In this document: positions 1-7,972 of the stretch, one piece after another
Layout: each line of letters begins with the position of its first letter
Position numbering within the stretch: position 1 is the stretch's first letter
DNA from: Zwartia panacis
Lineage (GTDB): Bacteria; Pseudomonadota; Gammaproteobacteria; Burkholderiales; Burkholderiaceae_B
Direction of reading: 5' to 3'
Assembly: GCF_030410395.1 (NCBI RefSeq)
Contig: NZ_JAUHHF010000002.1
Coordinates: forward strand, 62,001-126,000
DNA: 64,000 nt
Position numbers and translations under genes: made by a program
Notes under the pieces: generated by a model
What the model was told of the DNA's origin: nothing
What the model saw: the letters and a program-made list of their open reading frames with translations, nothing else
The model's database searches: none

Positions 1-608
1 GGACCCGCGCCCTTATAAGGAATATGTGTGAGCTGTAGCTTTTCCTGCGTGGCCATTCTCGATGTGGTCAGATGCGACAGCGTTCCGTTACCTGGAGTCG
101 CGAAGGTCAATGTGCCAGGTTTGGCGCGCGCATCCGCAATGTAATCCTTCATCGTTTGATAGGGGCTATCGGCACGGACGACAAACACGACCGGTGCGCT
201 CGTCAATTGGGAAAGAGGCTCAAAATCCTCCTTGGGCTTAAAGCCGGCATTCGCGTACAGCGCTGGATTGACACCAATGATGCTAGTTTGCGAAGTGAGA
301 ATGGTGTAGCCATCAGGTTTGGCCCTTGCAACCGAAGAGGTTCCAAGATTTCCGCCTGCCCCGCCTCTGTTTTCAACCACGACTGGTTGCCCCACAATCG
401 GCGCCAGCTCTGCCGCGAGCAATCGGGAAATCTTGTCATTCCCTCCTCCCGGTGGAAAAGGCGAAACGATTGTGATGGTCTGTTTAGGAAAATCAGCCAA
501 AGGCTTGAGTTCCTGTGCATGACTCTTCGTCACAATGGCACAGGCCAAAAGAGCCGCTGAAAATATGCCAAAACCCACGTGATGCGTCTGTCTTTTGAAA
601 TCGATCAT
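1..608 (-). CDS. Bug-family tripartite tricarboxylate transporter receptor, partial (3' end outside window)
   Basis: This is a periplasmic solute-binding protein of the Bug/TctC family, read on the minus strand from an ATG at 608. A GGAGA ribosome site sits about 8 nt upstream. The first ~30 residues form a signal peptide ending in SHAQ. The mature part shows the family hallmarks: the glycine-rich FPPGGGNDK loop after the first strand, VVVENRGGAGG, KPDGYT and the HIPYKGAG loop at the edge of the window. About 202 of the usual ~325 residues are present and the frame is intact, so the gene is cut only by the window border. Such receptors bind carboxylates or other small organic acids. Ligand cannot be inferred. 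Confidence 0.93.
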   Translation of the reverse strand, partial: MIDFKRQTHHVGFGIFSAALLACAIVTKSHAQELKPLADFPKQTITIVSPFPPGGGNDKISRLLAAELAPIVGQPVVVENRGGAGGNLGTSSVARAKPDGYTILTSQTSIIGVNPALYANAGFKPKEDFEPLSQLTSAPVVFVVRADSPYQTMKDYIADARAKPGTLTFATPGNGTLSHLTTSRMATQEKLQLTHIPYKGAG

Positions 609-649
609 TGCTTGTCTCCGATGCTTATATTCATCTTCATATTTCGATT

Positions 650-670
650 TAAAAATAATTGTTATTTTTT
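650..670 (-). terminator. AT-only hairpin after metC-like gene
   Basis: Arms AAAAATAA (651-658) and TTATTTTT (662-669) around a 3-nt loop lie just past the stop codon of the minus-strand lyase gene. The stem is A/T only, so it would be weak. It could work as a U-tract terminator in the minus direction. Confidence 0.3.
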
Positions 671-1837
671 TTAAAGGTGTAATGTTTTAAAAGCCTGGTC
701 TAAATCCTCAATCAAATCATCCGAATCCTCTAATCCGATGTGCAACCTCACCACGACACCTCTCTGACTCCAATCACTCAAGACCCGGGTACTGGCAAGA
801 TCAGCAGGAATCACCAAGCTTTCAAAACCACCCCAGGAAGCGCCTAATCCGAACATGGACAACGCATCGATCATACGCTCGACAGCATCCCGGGAATGCT
901 CACGCTGGAGTTCAAAAGATACAAGACCATTACTCCCCGAACAATATTTTTTCCAAAGCTCATGATTGGTATCGCTTTCAAGCTCAGGAAAGAAAACGTG
1001 ACGAATCTCTGGTCGCGTCGATAACCACTTTGCAACTTTCAAAGCACCCTCGCCATGCGCTTTGAGACGCAGAGGCATCGTACGCAATCCCCTCAGTGCG
1101 AGAAACGCATCATCAGGACTTGTGGTTTGTCCCAGACCCACCACTGATTTCTGAAGCGCTTGCCAGGTACGTTTGTTTGCAACCGCCGCCCCCATCATCA
1201 CATCCGAATGACCACCGACATATTTTGTGGTGGCCATCACCGAGATATCGGCGCCCAGCATGAGCGGCTGATACAGCCATCCTGAGCCCCAGGTATTGTC
1301 CGCGACGATCACCAGATCGCGGCCAGCGACCAGCTTGGCAATTTGCGGCAGGTCAACCATGTCGTAGGTCATGGTGCCGGGTGCTTCGACATACAGGACA
1401 CGTGTATTGGGACGAAGCTGGCTGTTGATGTCACTGCCATCTGGAGCATAAAAAGAATACTCAATGCCAAAACCCGCTAATTGATGTTTGCAAAAATTAC
1501 GGACAGGTTCGTAAACAGCGTCGCTGAGTAACAAATGATCGCCAGGCTTCAAAAATGCCAAGAGCGTAGCCGCAATCGCAGCTTGACCCGTCGGGAATAA
1601 AAAACACCGATATCCCTGTTCGAGCTCAACAAGCGCATCCTCAAGCGCGTGTCCCGTATCGTTTCCACGAGCGCCATACGAGGGCAAGCGCTCAAGATCT
1701 CTGCGTGCCCGCGTATCTTTCCAGTCTGCGACTGTTTTAAAAACATATGTGCTGGCCCGAGTGGGGGGTACATTGACCCAACCGCTTTTGGGTCGCCCAG
1801 AACGCAACAGTTGGGTGATTCGCTTTTTATTTCTCAT
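671..1837 (-). CDS. metC: Cystathionine beta-lyase-type PLP enzyme (Cys/Met metabolism family)
   Basis: This 388-residue protein belongs to the fold-type I, Cys/Met-metabolism PLP family, probably a cystathionine beta-lyase, which cleaves cystathionine to homocysteine, pyruvate and ammonia in the cytosol. Visible marks are LPSYGARGND near residue 50, the cofactor-phosphate loop PTGQAAIAA, the aspartate of VIVADNTWGSG that pairs with the pyridine nitrogen, and the Schiff-base lysine in ATTKYVGGHSD. The C-terminal part carries GASWGGFESL and VVRLHIGLED, as in MetC. Length is normal for the family. An AAGG motif lies ~9 nt before the ATG. It follows the small unknown gene at 1889-2245 by 51 nt and may be co-transcribed. 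The exact substrate (cystathionine or another cysteine conjugate) is inferred. Confidence 0.88.
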   Translation of the reverse strand: MRNKKRITQLLRSGRPKSGWVNVPPTRASTYVFKTVADWKDTRARRDLERLPSYGARGNDTGHALEDALVELEQGYRCFLFPTGQAAIAATLLAFLKPGDHLLLSDAVYEPVRNFCKHQLAGFGIEYSFYAPDGSDINSQLRPNTRVLYVEAPGTMTYDMVDLPQIAKLVAGRDLVIVADNTWGSGWLYQPLMLGADISVMATTKYVGGHSDVMMGAAVANKRTWQALQKSVVGLGQTTSPDDAFLALRGLRTMPLRLKAHGEGALKVAKWLSTRPEIRHVFFPELESDTNHELWKKYCSGSNGLVSFELQREHSRDAVERMIDALSMFGLGASWGGFESLVIPADLASTRVLSDWSQRGVVVRLHIGLEDSDDLIEDLDQAFKTLHL

Positions 1838-1888
1838 ACATTACCTTGAGCCCTTGAGCGTCCATGCCGAAGGTAATGTTAGCTTTCT

Positions 1889-2245
1889 TTACCCGTTTGA
1901 GGAACGCGCCACCCTCTCAATAATTCCCTCGACCCGAGGACTCAAGGACTTTTGATGAACGCCACAGCGCTCGAGCTCTTTGACCAGACCGAGATAATCT
2001 CCGTAGTATTTCATAAATAATTTGTGAGAGATCTCTATGGACATCGCCTCATCATGAAGCGCGCCAAAAGGGGGGCGGGTTTTTTGAAGCTCCTCCCAGG
2101 CAAAGTCCACATAACGCTGCAACGTCGCACACGACTCATCATAACGAGAGACGACATCAGCTGCCGACAGGTGACTGAAATCGGTCACGGCCACTTGTTC
2201 GAGGGATGAACGTAAACGAAATTTGGATAGAAGGTTTTTAAGCAC
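1889..2245 (-). CDS. Hypothetical protein, 118 aa, helical
   Basis: I do not recognise this protein. The frame starts with GTG and encodes 118 residues with no signal peptide or membrane segment. Composition suggests mostly amphipathic helices, including a stretch around residues 30-85 rich in Tyr, Glu and Lys. The basic first dozen residues (LKNLLSKFRLRSS) could form a membrane-surface helix. Ribosome-site support is weak (GGAAC upstream). It sits 51 nt upstream of the metC-like gene in the same direction. It is believable because no better frame covers the segment and the composition is protein-like, but a spurious ORF cannot be excluded. Confidence 0.5.
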   Translation of the reverse strand: MLKNLLSKFRLRSSLEQVAVTDFSHLSAADVVSRYDESCATLQRYVDFAWEELQKTRPPFGALHDEAMSIEISHKLFMKYYGDYLGLVKELERCGVHQKSLSPRVEGIIERVARSSNG

Positions 2246-2499
2246 GCACGAGTTCCATGCACATCAGTTAAGTAATTTTTGGGACGGCATTTTACTTAGA
2301 GAATAACCTTAACCAAGCCGCACCCCCACCCCGTTTTTATACGTAGGCACAATGGCGTACGAAGATTGCAACTCCTGATAAAAATGCCGAAATACGCAGT
2401 ATTTTCATCACAAGGCATGCATGTCTTTACATAGGGGGACACGCGAGATCTAATTGGCTGATACACGTTAGTCGGTGTACGCTCATCTGTGGAGACCTT

Positions 2500-3468
2500 A
2501 TGAAAATCAAACAATTCCTTGCAGCGCTTGCGGCGATCTGTCTGACAAGCATCGCTGCTGCACAGTCTTATCCGAACAAACCCATCAAAATCGTCGTGCC
2601 CTATCCCGCAGGCGGAAATGCAGACATTACTGGCCGCGTTCTTGCCAAAAAAATGTCCGAGATCCTCAATGTAGCGGTTGTGGTGGAAAACAGAGCTGGT
2701 GCAAATGGCGGGATCGGGACAGATGCTGTCGCCAAAGCTGCGCCAGATGGCTACACACTCTTGCTTGCTGCAAGTGGCCCCATCGTGATCAATCCGGTGC
2801 TCTACGCAAAAGTCCCCTACGATCCGATCAAAGATTTACGTCCCATCAGTCAAGTACTGACGTTTCAATATGTCTTGGTGGTTCCCACGACATCTTCGAT
2901 TAAAAGCATTCAGGATATCGTGACACAAGCGCGTCAGCAGCCTGGCAAGTTGAGCTACGGCTCGACAGGCATTGGAGGTGGCGGTCATCTTGCAGGCGAA
3001 ATGTTTGCCATGCTGAGCAATACCCAATTCAATCACGCACCTTATAAAGGAAGTGCGCCCGCACTCGTGGATCTGATGGGCGGTCAACTCACATTCACTT
3101 TCGATACCGTTCTAACCGCTTCACCCTTGATCAAGGACAATCGTCTGCGTGCATTTGCAGTCTCTGGCCCCAAGCGGGCGAGCTCATTGCCAGAGGTCCC
3201 CACCATGGCCGAGGCCGGCTTCAAAGACTTTGACGTGACGCAGTTTGTTGGACTATTCGCCCCCGCAAAAACAGATACTGCCATTATCCAAAAGCTCAAC
3301 GATGCCGTCGTCCAGGCCGTTAAAGATCCAGAAGTCATTCAGGCTTTGCAAACCAAGGGGGGCAATGATCTTGTCGGTAACTCACCAGAAGAGTTTGCCA
3401 CGATCATCAGTCGCGAACTCAAAATGTACGACGCCTTAATCCAGAAAGCCAAAATCAAACAAGAGTGA
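2500..3468 (+). CDS. Bug-family tripartite tricarboxylate transporter receptor
   Basis: This 322-residue periplasmic solute receptor of the Bug/TctC family has a signal peptide of about 21 residues ending in IAAAQ, followed by SYPNKPIKIVVPYPAGG. Further family marks are the VVENRAGANGG loop, APDGYTLLL, FNHAPYKGSAPA and the LPEVPTMAEAGFKDF segment. Length is typical. A GGAG ribosome site lies 5 nt before the ATG. It is followed after 115 nt by a second, different Bug receptor in the same direction. No TctA/TctB permease is present in the window, so this is an orphan receptor. Its ligand is probably a carboxylate, which is family knowledge only. Confidence 0.95.
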   Translation: MKIKQFLAALAAICLTSIAAAQSYPNKPIKIVVPYPAGGNADITGRVLAKKMSEILNVAVVVENRAGANGGIGTDAVAKAAPDGYTLLLAASGPIVINPVLYAKVPYDPIKDLRPISQVLTFQYVLVVPTTSSIKSIQDIVTQARQQPGKLSYGSTGIGGGGHLAGEMFAMLSNTQFNHAPYKGSAPALVDLMGGQLTFTFDTVLTASPLIKDNRLRAFAVSGPKRASSLPEVPTMAEAGFKDFDVTQFVGLFAPAKTDTAIIQKLNDAVVQAVKDPEVIQALQTKGGNDLVGNSPEEFATIISRELKMYDALIQKAKIKQE

Positions 3469-3583
3469 CGATATCCAAGCTTGCCTTCAGATCGTCCAAC
3501 GAACGATTCTCAGGCATGAAACTTGCTTAAGATTTATTCACCCCCATCATCGGGGATAGGATTTCATTCAAAATTTTTAAGGA

Positions 3584-4576
3584 ATGCGTGTGAAAGTTTT
3601 ATCGAAAATTTTTAAACTGACGCTGGCTAGCTTTGCGCTGTCATCCGCGCTCACCGCGACGGCTACCGCTCAAGATGCTTATCCCTCCAAACCCATCAAA
3701 GTCGTTGTTCCGTTTCCTGCCGGTGGTGCCACTGACATCCTGACCCGTGCGATCACAGAAAAACTTGCGCAACGCATCGGTCAATCTGTCATCATTGAAA
3801 ATAGACCCGGTGCGGGTGCCAATATTGGTGCAGCGACAGTTGCCAAAGCTGCTCCGGATGGCTACACCTTGCTGATGGGCTCGATCGGCTCGCATTCGAT
3901 CTCGGTGACTTACCATAAAGACCCAGGTTACAGCTTTCAAAAAGATCTGCTGCCGATCTCCATGGCAGGTACGCTGAGTAACATCGTAGTAGTTGGCAAC
4001 GAAGTGCCGGCAAAGAATCTGGCTGAATTGGTCGCCTACGCCAAAGCCAATCCAGGCAAGCTGAGTTGTGGCTCCTCAGGGACTGGTGGACTCATCCACT
4101 TGACTTGCGAAATGTTCAAATCAGCCGCAGGCATCGATGTGCTGCACGTCCCCTACAAAGGCACCTCTTTATTGATGCCAGACCTCATCTCGGGTCGCGT
4201 GACCATGGCGCTCGACACACTGCCTCCATATTTGTCCATGCTCAAGGACAAGAAAGTCCGGGCTCTGGCCATCACGACCGCCAAGCGCTCACCTTTGGTA
4301 CCCGATGTACCAACAGTCGCGGAGTCCGGGTATCCCGGATTTGAGTCGGTGGCAAGCTATGGCTTTTTCGCTCCGGCAGGAACGCCCAAAGCAATCGTCG
4401 ACAAGTTGAACAAAGAAATCAACGTTGTCTTACTTGATCCGCAACTTAAGGAAAAACTGCTGGCTCAAGGCATTGAGATCGAGGGCAGCACACCTGAAGC
4501 ACTACAAGCATTTGTCAAGGGTGAAATTGACAAGTGGGCACGCGTGATCAAGACCAGCAACATCAAGCCCGAGTAA
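3584..4576 (+). CDS. Bug-family tripartite tricarboxylate transporter receptor
   Basis: A second complete Bug/TctC solute receptor, 330 residues as drawn. The signal peptide ends at TATATAQ and is followed by DAYPSKPIKVVVPFPAGG. Later marks are VIIENRPGAGANIG, APDGYTLLMG, VLHVPYKGTS and VPDVPTVAESGYPGF. The start needs a decision: AAGGA (3579-3583) abuts the ATG at 3584 with no spacer, but lies 6 nt from an in-frame GTG at 3590, so the GTG is probably the real start and gives a normal signal peptide. It differs clearly in sequence from its neighbour at 2500-3468, so it is not a recent tandem copy. An intrinsic terminator follows at 4595. Confidence 0.95.
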   Translation: MRVKVLSKIFKLTLASFALSSALTATATAQDAYPSKPIKVVVPFPAGGATDILTRAITEKLAQRIGQSVIIENRPGAGANIGAATVAKAAPDGYTLLMGSIGSHSISVTYHKDPGYSFQKDLLPISMAGTLSNIVVVGNEVPAKNLAELVAYAKANPGKLSCGSSGTGGLIHLTCEMFKSAAGIDVLHVPYKGTSLLMPDLISGRVTMALDTLPPYLSMLKDKKVRALAITTAKRSPLVPDVPTVAESGYPGFESVASYGFFAPAGTPKAIVDKLNKEINVVLLDPQLKEKLLAQGIEIEGSTPEALQAFVKGEIDKWARVIKTSNIKPE

Positions 4577-4587
4577 CACTCAGTTTT

Positions 4588-5931
4588 TCAAGCTGAGCGA
4601 CTCTGCATCGTGGAGTCGCTCTTTTTATTTCTGGCCAGCAATACAAGAGGTGGCAATACAAGTAGCCAGGCAATACGCGTCTGATAACGATAATGCGGCT
4701 TAGACAACGCACCCGTTGCGAAAGCATTTGCCAACAAACCAATCCAGACCATCATAATCAACGCGAGCACCGTCCAATCGCGTCTGCGCCAGGCCTGTAA
4801 CAGGAGATTGATGCTCCATAAAAAGCCTATCACCACAGCAACGGCCCCAGTCGCGCTCACAAAGGATACGCGCTCGAGCATTGTTCCCTGTACTTGCCTG
4901 GATTGGTTGTACCGCTCCAGCTCAGCGGGTGTGAAAAACTTTTCGATGCTTTTCGCGACAGTGAGATCAAGCCAATCAGAGTTGACCGTATCCCCGAGCT
5001 TGACCATCCAAAGCTGAGTCGCCGTATTTTGTATGGCAGACCACAGTACCGGGAGTGGTCTGTGACGGACAGTCAGTGCCACAATTTCAGATGCCTCAGG
5101 CGCCAGACCAATCGGGCCACCAGGATGACTCCATACTGGACCATTCGCATCCCACATGAATGAGTCGCTGTCTTGAGCCAGACGCTCCGTCCATGCACAT
5201 AAATGCCAGGATTTCTCAGGGCAGTATTTCTCCAGGATACTTTTAACGTTACCGTCCGCTGACATACGCGCCAGCATGAATACTGAACCAAAAGGAGAAA
5301 CGGCAACCTTGTTGAAGGCATAAATGGTCGTTCCAACAAGAGCCGCCAGAGCCAACACGAGAGGGATCAGCGCATAAAGCAGACGGCGCCATTTCAGCAT
5401 CAGCACCACGAGTAGTGAAGCTGCCGCAATCACAAGATGTGAAAGATGCACGGAGATGGCGAGTGCTCCAACCAAACTGATCCAAACCGTCATAGCCCGA
5501 CTGAGCTTGGTCGAAAAGCCCAGCACGAATATGCTCAACACCACCATGCCAGAAAAAATATCCGGCATGACGAGGGAGACAAACCAGGAGGCGCCCGTTA
5601 AAAGCGATACAGCGAAACAAATCAGTAGATGTCGAACAGCTGATGCGGGACGAACAGCTTGTTGTGTCAACCAGATGAGCTGTGAAAGGAGGATGCCTTG
5701 AACGAGAACCACACCCCAAAGAGATTGCCAGGCATGAAAGGGAAGCATCCAGGGGCCGTAAATGAACGGCTTGTCCCAGTTAAAGTGGCCGGGAGTGGGC
5801 TGAGTGATAAAGACATGGGTATCGCTGTAGAGCAGCGGGTAGCCATTCCAGAGGGCGGGCCAAACAAAGAGCACGCCCCCGCACAAAACGGCCAGAAGGT
5901 TCAGGACACGGGAGGACTTGAAAAAGTCCAC
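4588..5931 (-). CDS. Polytopic inner-membrane protein of unknown function
   Basis: I do not recognise a named family. The 447-residue product has roughly ten hydrophobic segments separated by short basic loops, with one larger hydrophilic region at about residues 220-330 that contains several Trp, Cys and Pro. The arrangement of a first membrane helix, then an acidic-aromatic loop (YSDTHVF, ~residue 36), then many helices resembles GT-C-type glycosyltransferases or lipid-linked sugar transferases, but I see no decisive catalytic motif. The start is a GTG 4 nt after the ilvE stop codon, so translation is probably coupled to ilvE. The last ten codons are made by the convergent gene's terminator hairpin. 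Confidence 0.75.
   Translation of the reverse strand: MDFFKSSRVLNLLAVLCGGVLFVWPALWNGYPLLYSDTHVFITQPTPGHFNWDKPFIYGPWMLPFHAWQSLWGVVLVQGILLSQLIWLTQQAVRPASAVRHLLICFAVSLLTGASWFVSLVMPDIFSGMVVLSIFVLGFSTKLSRAMTVWISLVGALAISVHLSHLVIAAASLLVVLMLKWRRLLYALIPLVLALAALVGTTIYAFNKVAVSPFGSVFMLARMSADGNVKSILEKYCPEKSWHLCAWTERLAQDSDSFMWDANGPVWSHPGGPIGLAPEASEIVALTVRHRPLPVLWSAIQNTATQLWMVKLGDTVNSDWLDLTVAKSIEKFFTPAELERYNQSRQVQGTMLERVSFVSATGAVAVVIGFLWSINLLLQAWRRRDWTVLALIMMVWIGLLANAFATGALSKPHYRYQTRIAWLLVLPPLVLLARNKKSDSTMQSRSA
4595..4626 (+). terminator. Intrinsic terminator of the second Bug receptor gene
   Basis: A perfect 9-bp stem, GAGCGACTC (4595-4603) and GAGTCGCTC (4613-4621), is followed by five T on the plus strand. 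It lies 18 nt past the stop of the upstream gene. It also falls inside the last codons of the convergent minus-strand membrane protein, whose C-terminal residues it encodes. No T-run follows in the minus direction, so it should work one way only. Confidence 0.85.
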
Positions 5932-5935
5932 GCGC

Positions 5936-7033
5936 CTAGACCAACCGCTTGAGCCAACCGTGGCGATCAGGTAACCGTCCGTACTGAATATCAGTGAGCT
6001 CTTGGCGTAATGCCATGGTCAGCTTGCCGGCAGGTGCGGACTCATCGCCGGCGATAAACCCACGACCTTTGAGGGCGGCGATTGGCGCAACCACTGCCGC
6101 AGTCCCGCAAGCGAATGCTTCGGTAAACTCACCCGAAGCCATTCCCTGGCGCCACTCGTCAATTGAAATCTTGCGTTCTTCGACTTTGTGGCCACGGTCT
6201 TTTGCGAGCTGGATGATGCTCGCACGCGTCACACCCTCGAGGATGCTACCAGTCAACTCGGGCGTCACGAGCGTTCCGTCTTTTTTGACCAGGAAAATAT
6301 TCATCCCGCCCAATTCCTCAAGATACTTGCCTTCTTGAGCGTCGAGGAACAGAACTTGGGAACAACCGTTTGCATAGGCTTCTTGCTGTGGCAACAAAGA
6401 AGCGGCGTAATTACCACCGCATTTTGCCGCGCCTGTTCCACCATGCGCCGCACGTGAATAATCCTCGACCAACCAGATGGAAACTGGGGCGACTCCTTTG
6501 GCGAAATAAGGACCTACAGGACTTGCGATGACGTAGTACGCTGCTTTTTGCGCCGCACGAACACCTAGAAAGTTTTCATTGGCAATGCTGAAAGGGCGCA
6601 AGTAGAGACAGGTCTCTGGTGCCGACGGCACCCAGAGAGCATCCATGGTCACGAGTTGTTTAATGGATTCCAAAAATAGTTCGGTGGGTAACTCAGGCAA
6701 CGCGAGCCGATGGGCGGAGCGTTGCATGCGGGCCGCATTTTGTTCCGCGCGAAAGGACCAAATTGAACCATCCGCATGTCGATAGGCCTTCAGACCCTCG
6801 AAAATTTCCTGAGCGTAATGCAGCACTGAAGCAGCCGGGTCAAGAGAAAGCGGACCATACGCCTTGACCTGCGGGTCATACCAACCCTTCTCGACGGTCC
6901 AGTCGATCGAGACCATGTGATCCGTGAAATATTTACCAAAGCCGGGATTCGCCAAAATGGCTTCGCGCTCAGCTGTCGAGCGAGGATGCGATGAGCGTAT
7001 TGCCTTGAAAACCAGAGGTGTGTTCGCAGTCAT
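5936..7033 (-). CDS. ilvE: Branched-chain amino acid aminotransferase
   Basis: This PLP-dependent class IV aminotransferase moves the amino group between glutamate and the branched-chain 2-oxo acids, the last step of valine, leucine and isoleucine synthesis. The frame is open to 7111, but homology to the family begins at the ATG at 7033 (MTANTPLVF), giving 365 residues, normal for the longer BCAT type. Visible are [12 protein letters not shown] near residue 75, the Schiff-base lysine in [14 protein letters not shown] (Lys204), EELGGMNIF and the late CGTAAVV loop that holds the cofactor phosphate. The region before this ATG lacks a clear Shine-Dalgarno motif, so the start is moderately certain. 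The unknown membrane gene follows 4 nt downstream. Confidence 0.93.
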   Translation of the reverse strand: MTANTPLVFKAIRSSHPRSTAEREAILANPGFGKYFTDHMVSIDWTVEKGWYDPQVKAYGPLSLDPAASVLHYAQEIFEGLKAYRHADGSIWSFRAEQNAARMQRSAHRLALPELPTELFLESIKQLVTMDALWVPSAPETCLYLRPFSIANENFLGVRAAQKAAYYVIASPVGPYFAKGVAPVSIWLVEDYSRAAHGGTGAAKCGGNYAASLLPQQEAYANGCSQVLFLDAQEGKYLEELGGMNIFLVKKDGTLVTPELTGSILEGVTRASIIQLAKDRGHKVEERKISIDEWRQGMASGEFTEAFACGTAAVVAPIAALKGRGFIAGDESAPAGKLTMALRQELTDIQYGRLPDRHGWLKRLV

Positions 7034-7120
7034 GGAATGAATCGAGTGGTTGGAATGATAGAGGTTGATTATAGCCACGCCCGAGCGCTTGAGCGGGCCG
7101 ATGGCAAGCATTCGTAGCGC

Positions 7121-7972
7121 TTAGTCCTGACGCTCTTGCAAACGTCTCAAAAGCGCCTCTTGTTCGCGCCGGGTTTCTTCGATTTCATGCATCAGCCCTG
7201 CCATATCCACTGGGGTGGTATCCGCCTCAAATTGGCCAGTCAGGGCATATTCAGGGGTCAACTCCCCTGCTTCGTAGAGCTTCCAGATTTCTTTGCCAAA
7301 ATCCGTGGCCAGCAACTCCGGGGCGAATTGCCCAAAGTACACCGCCAGGTTCTGAACATCCCGCAACAACATGGGACGGGCCTCATTGTTACCGGCCGCG
7401 TCAACGGCCTGAGGTAAATCGATAATGACCGGGCCGTCCGCAGCCATCAGAATGTTGTATTCAGAAAGATCACCATGAATGATGCCGGCGCACAACATGC
7501 GAACGACCTGATTGATCAGATAGGCGTGACATTCGCGCGCACGCTCCGGTGTCAACTCGACATCATTGAGACGAGGCGCCACATCACCCTCAGCGTCGGT
7601 CACAAGCTCCATCAGCAACACACCATCGGTGCAAATGTAGGGCTGCGGGACTCGGACACCCGCATTGGCCAAGCGAAACAGTGCGTCCACTTCGGCATTT
7701 TGCCAAAGTTCTTCTTGCATCTGCCGCCCGTAACGCGTGCCCTTTTCCATCGCACGCGCCTGACGGCTATTTTTGACCTTGCGACCCTCAGTGTAGGAAA
7801 CCGCGTTTTTAAAGCTGCGCTGTTTCGCGTCTTTATAGACCTTGGCGCAACGGATCGAGTCCCCACTGCGCACAACATACACAGTCGCCTCTTTACCACT
7901 CATCAATTGGCTCAGCACTTCATCCACGAGCCCCTCTTCCACGAGGGGTTTGAGCCTCTGAGGAACTTTCAT
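7121..7972 (-). CDS. RIO1-family atypical serine protein kinase
   Basis: A 283-residue protein of the RIO kinase superfamily. Marks are the flexible phosphate loop region SGKEATVY (25-32), the ATP-binding lysine in CAKVYKD (Lys44), the catalytic loop HGDLSEYN (Asp168, Asn173) and the metal-binding IDLPQAVD (Asp185), where RIO kinases have IDxxQ instead of DFG. Bacterial RIO proteins are little studied; a role in stress response or ribosome-related phosphorylation is family-level inference. The C-terminus after about residue 255 is a charged helix that may form a coiled coil. Its ATG overlaps the TGA of the upstream amidase gene (ATGA), so the two are translationally coupled. Confidence 0.9.
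   Translation of the reverse strand: MKVPQRLKPLVEEGLVDEVLSQLMSGKEATVYVVRSGDSIRCAKVYKDAKQRSFKNAVSYTEGRKVKNSRQARAMEKGTRYGRQMQEELWQNAEVDALFRLANAGVRVPQPYICTDGVLLMELVTDAEGDVAPRLNDVELTPERARECHAYLINQVVRMLCAGIIHGDLSEYNILMAADGPVIIDLPQAVDAAGNNEARPMLLRDVQNLAVYFGQFAPELLATDFGKEIWKLYEAGELTPEYALTGQFEADTTPVDMAGLMHEIEETRREQEALLRRLQERQD

Noticed and set aside
2296-2514. 72-codon minus-strand frame before the Bug receptor
   Set aside because: It overlaps the receptor start and its promoter region, with atypical composition and no ribosome site.
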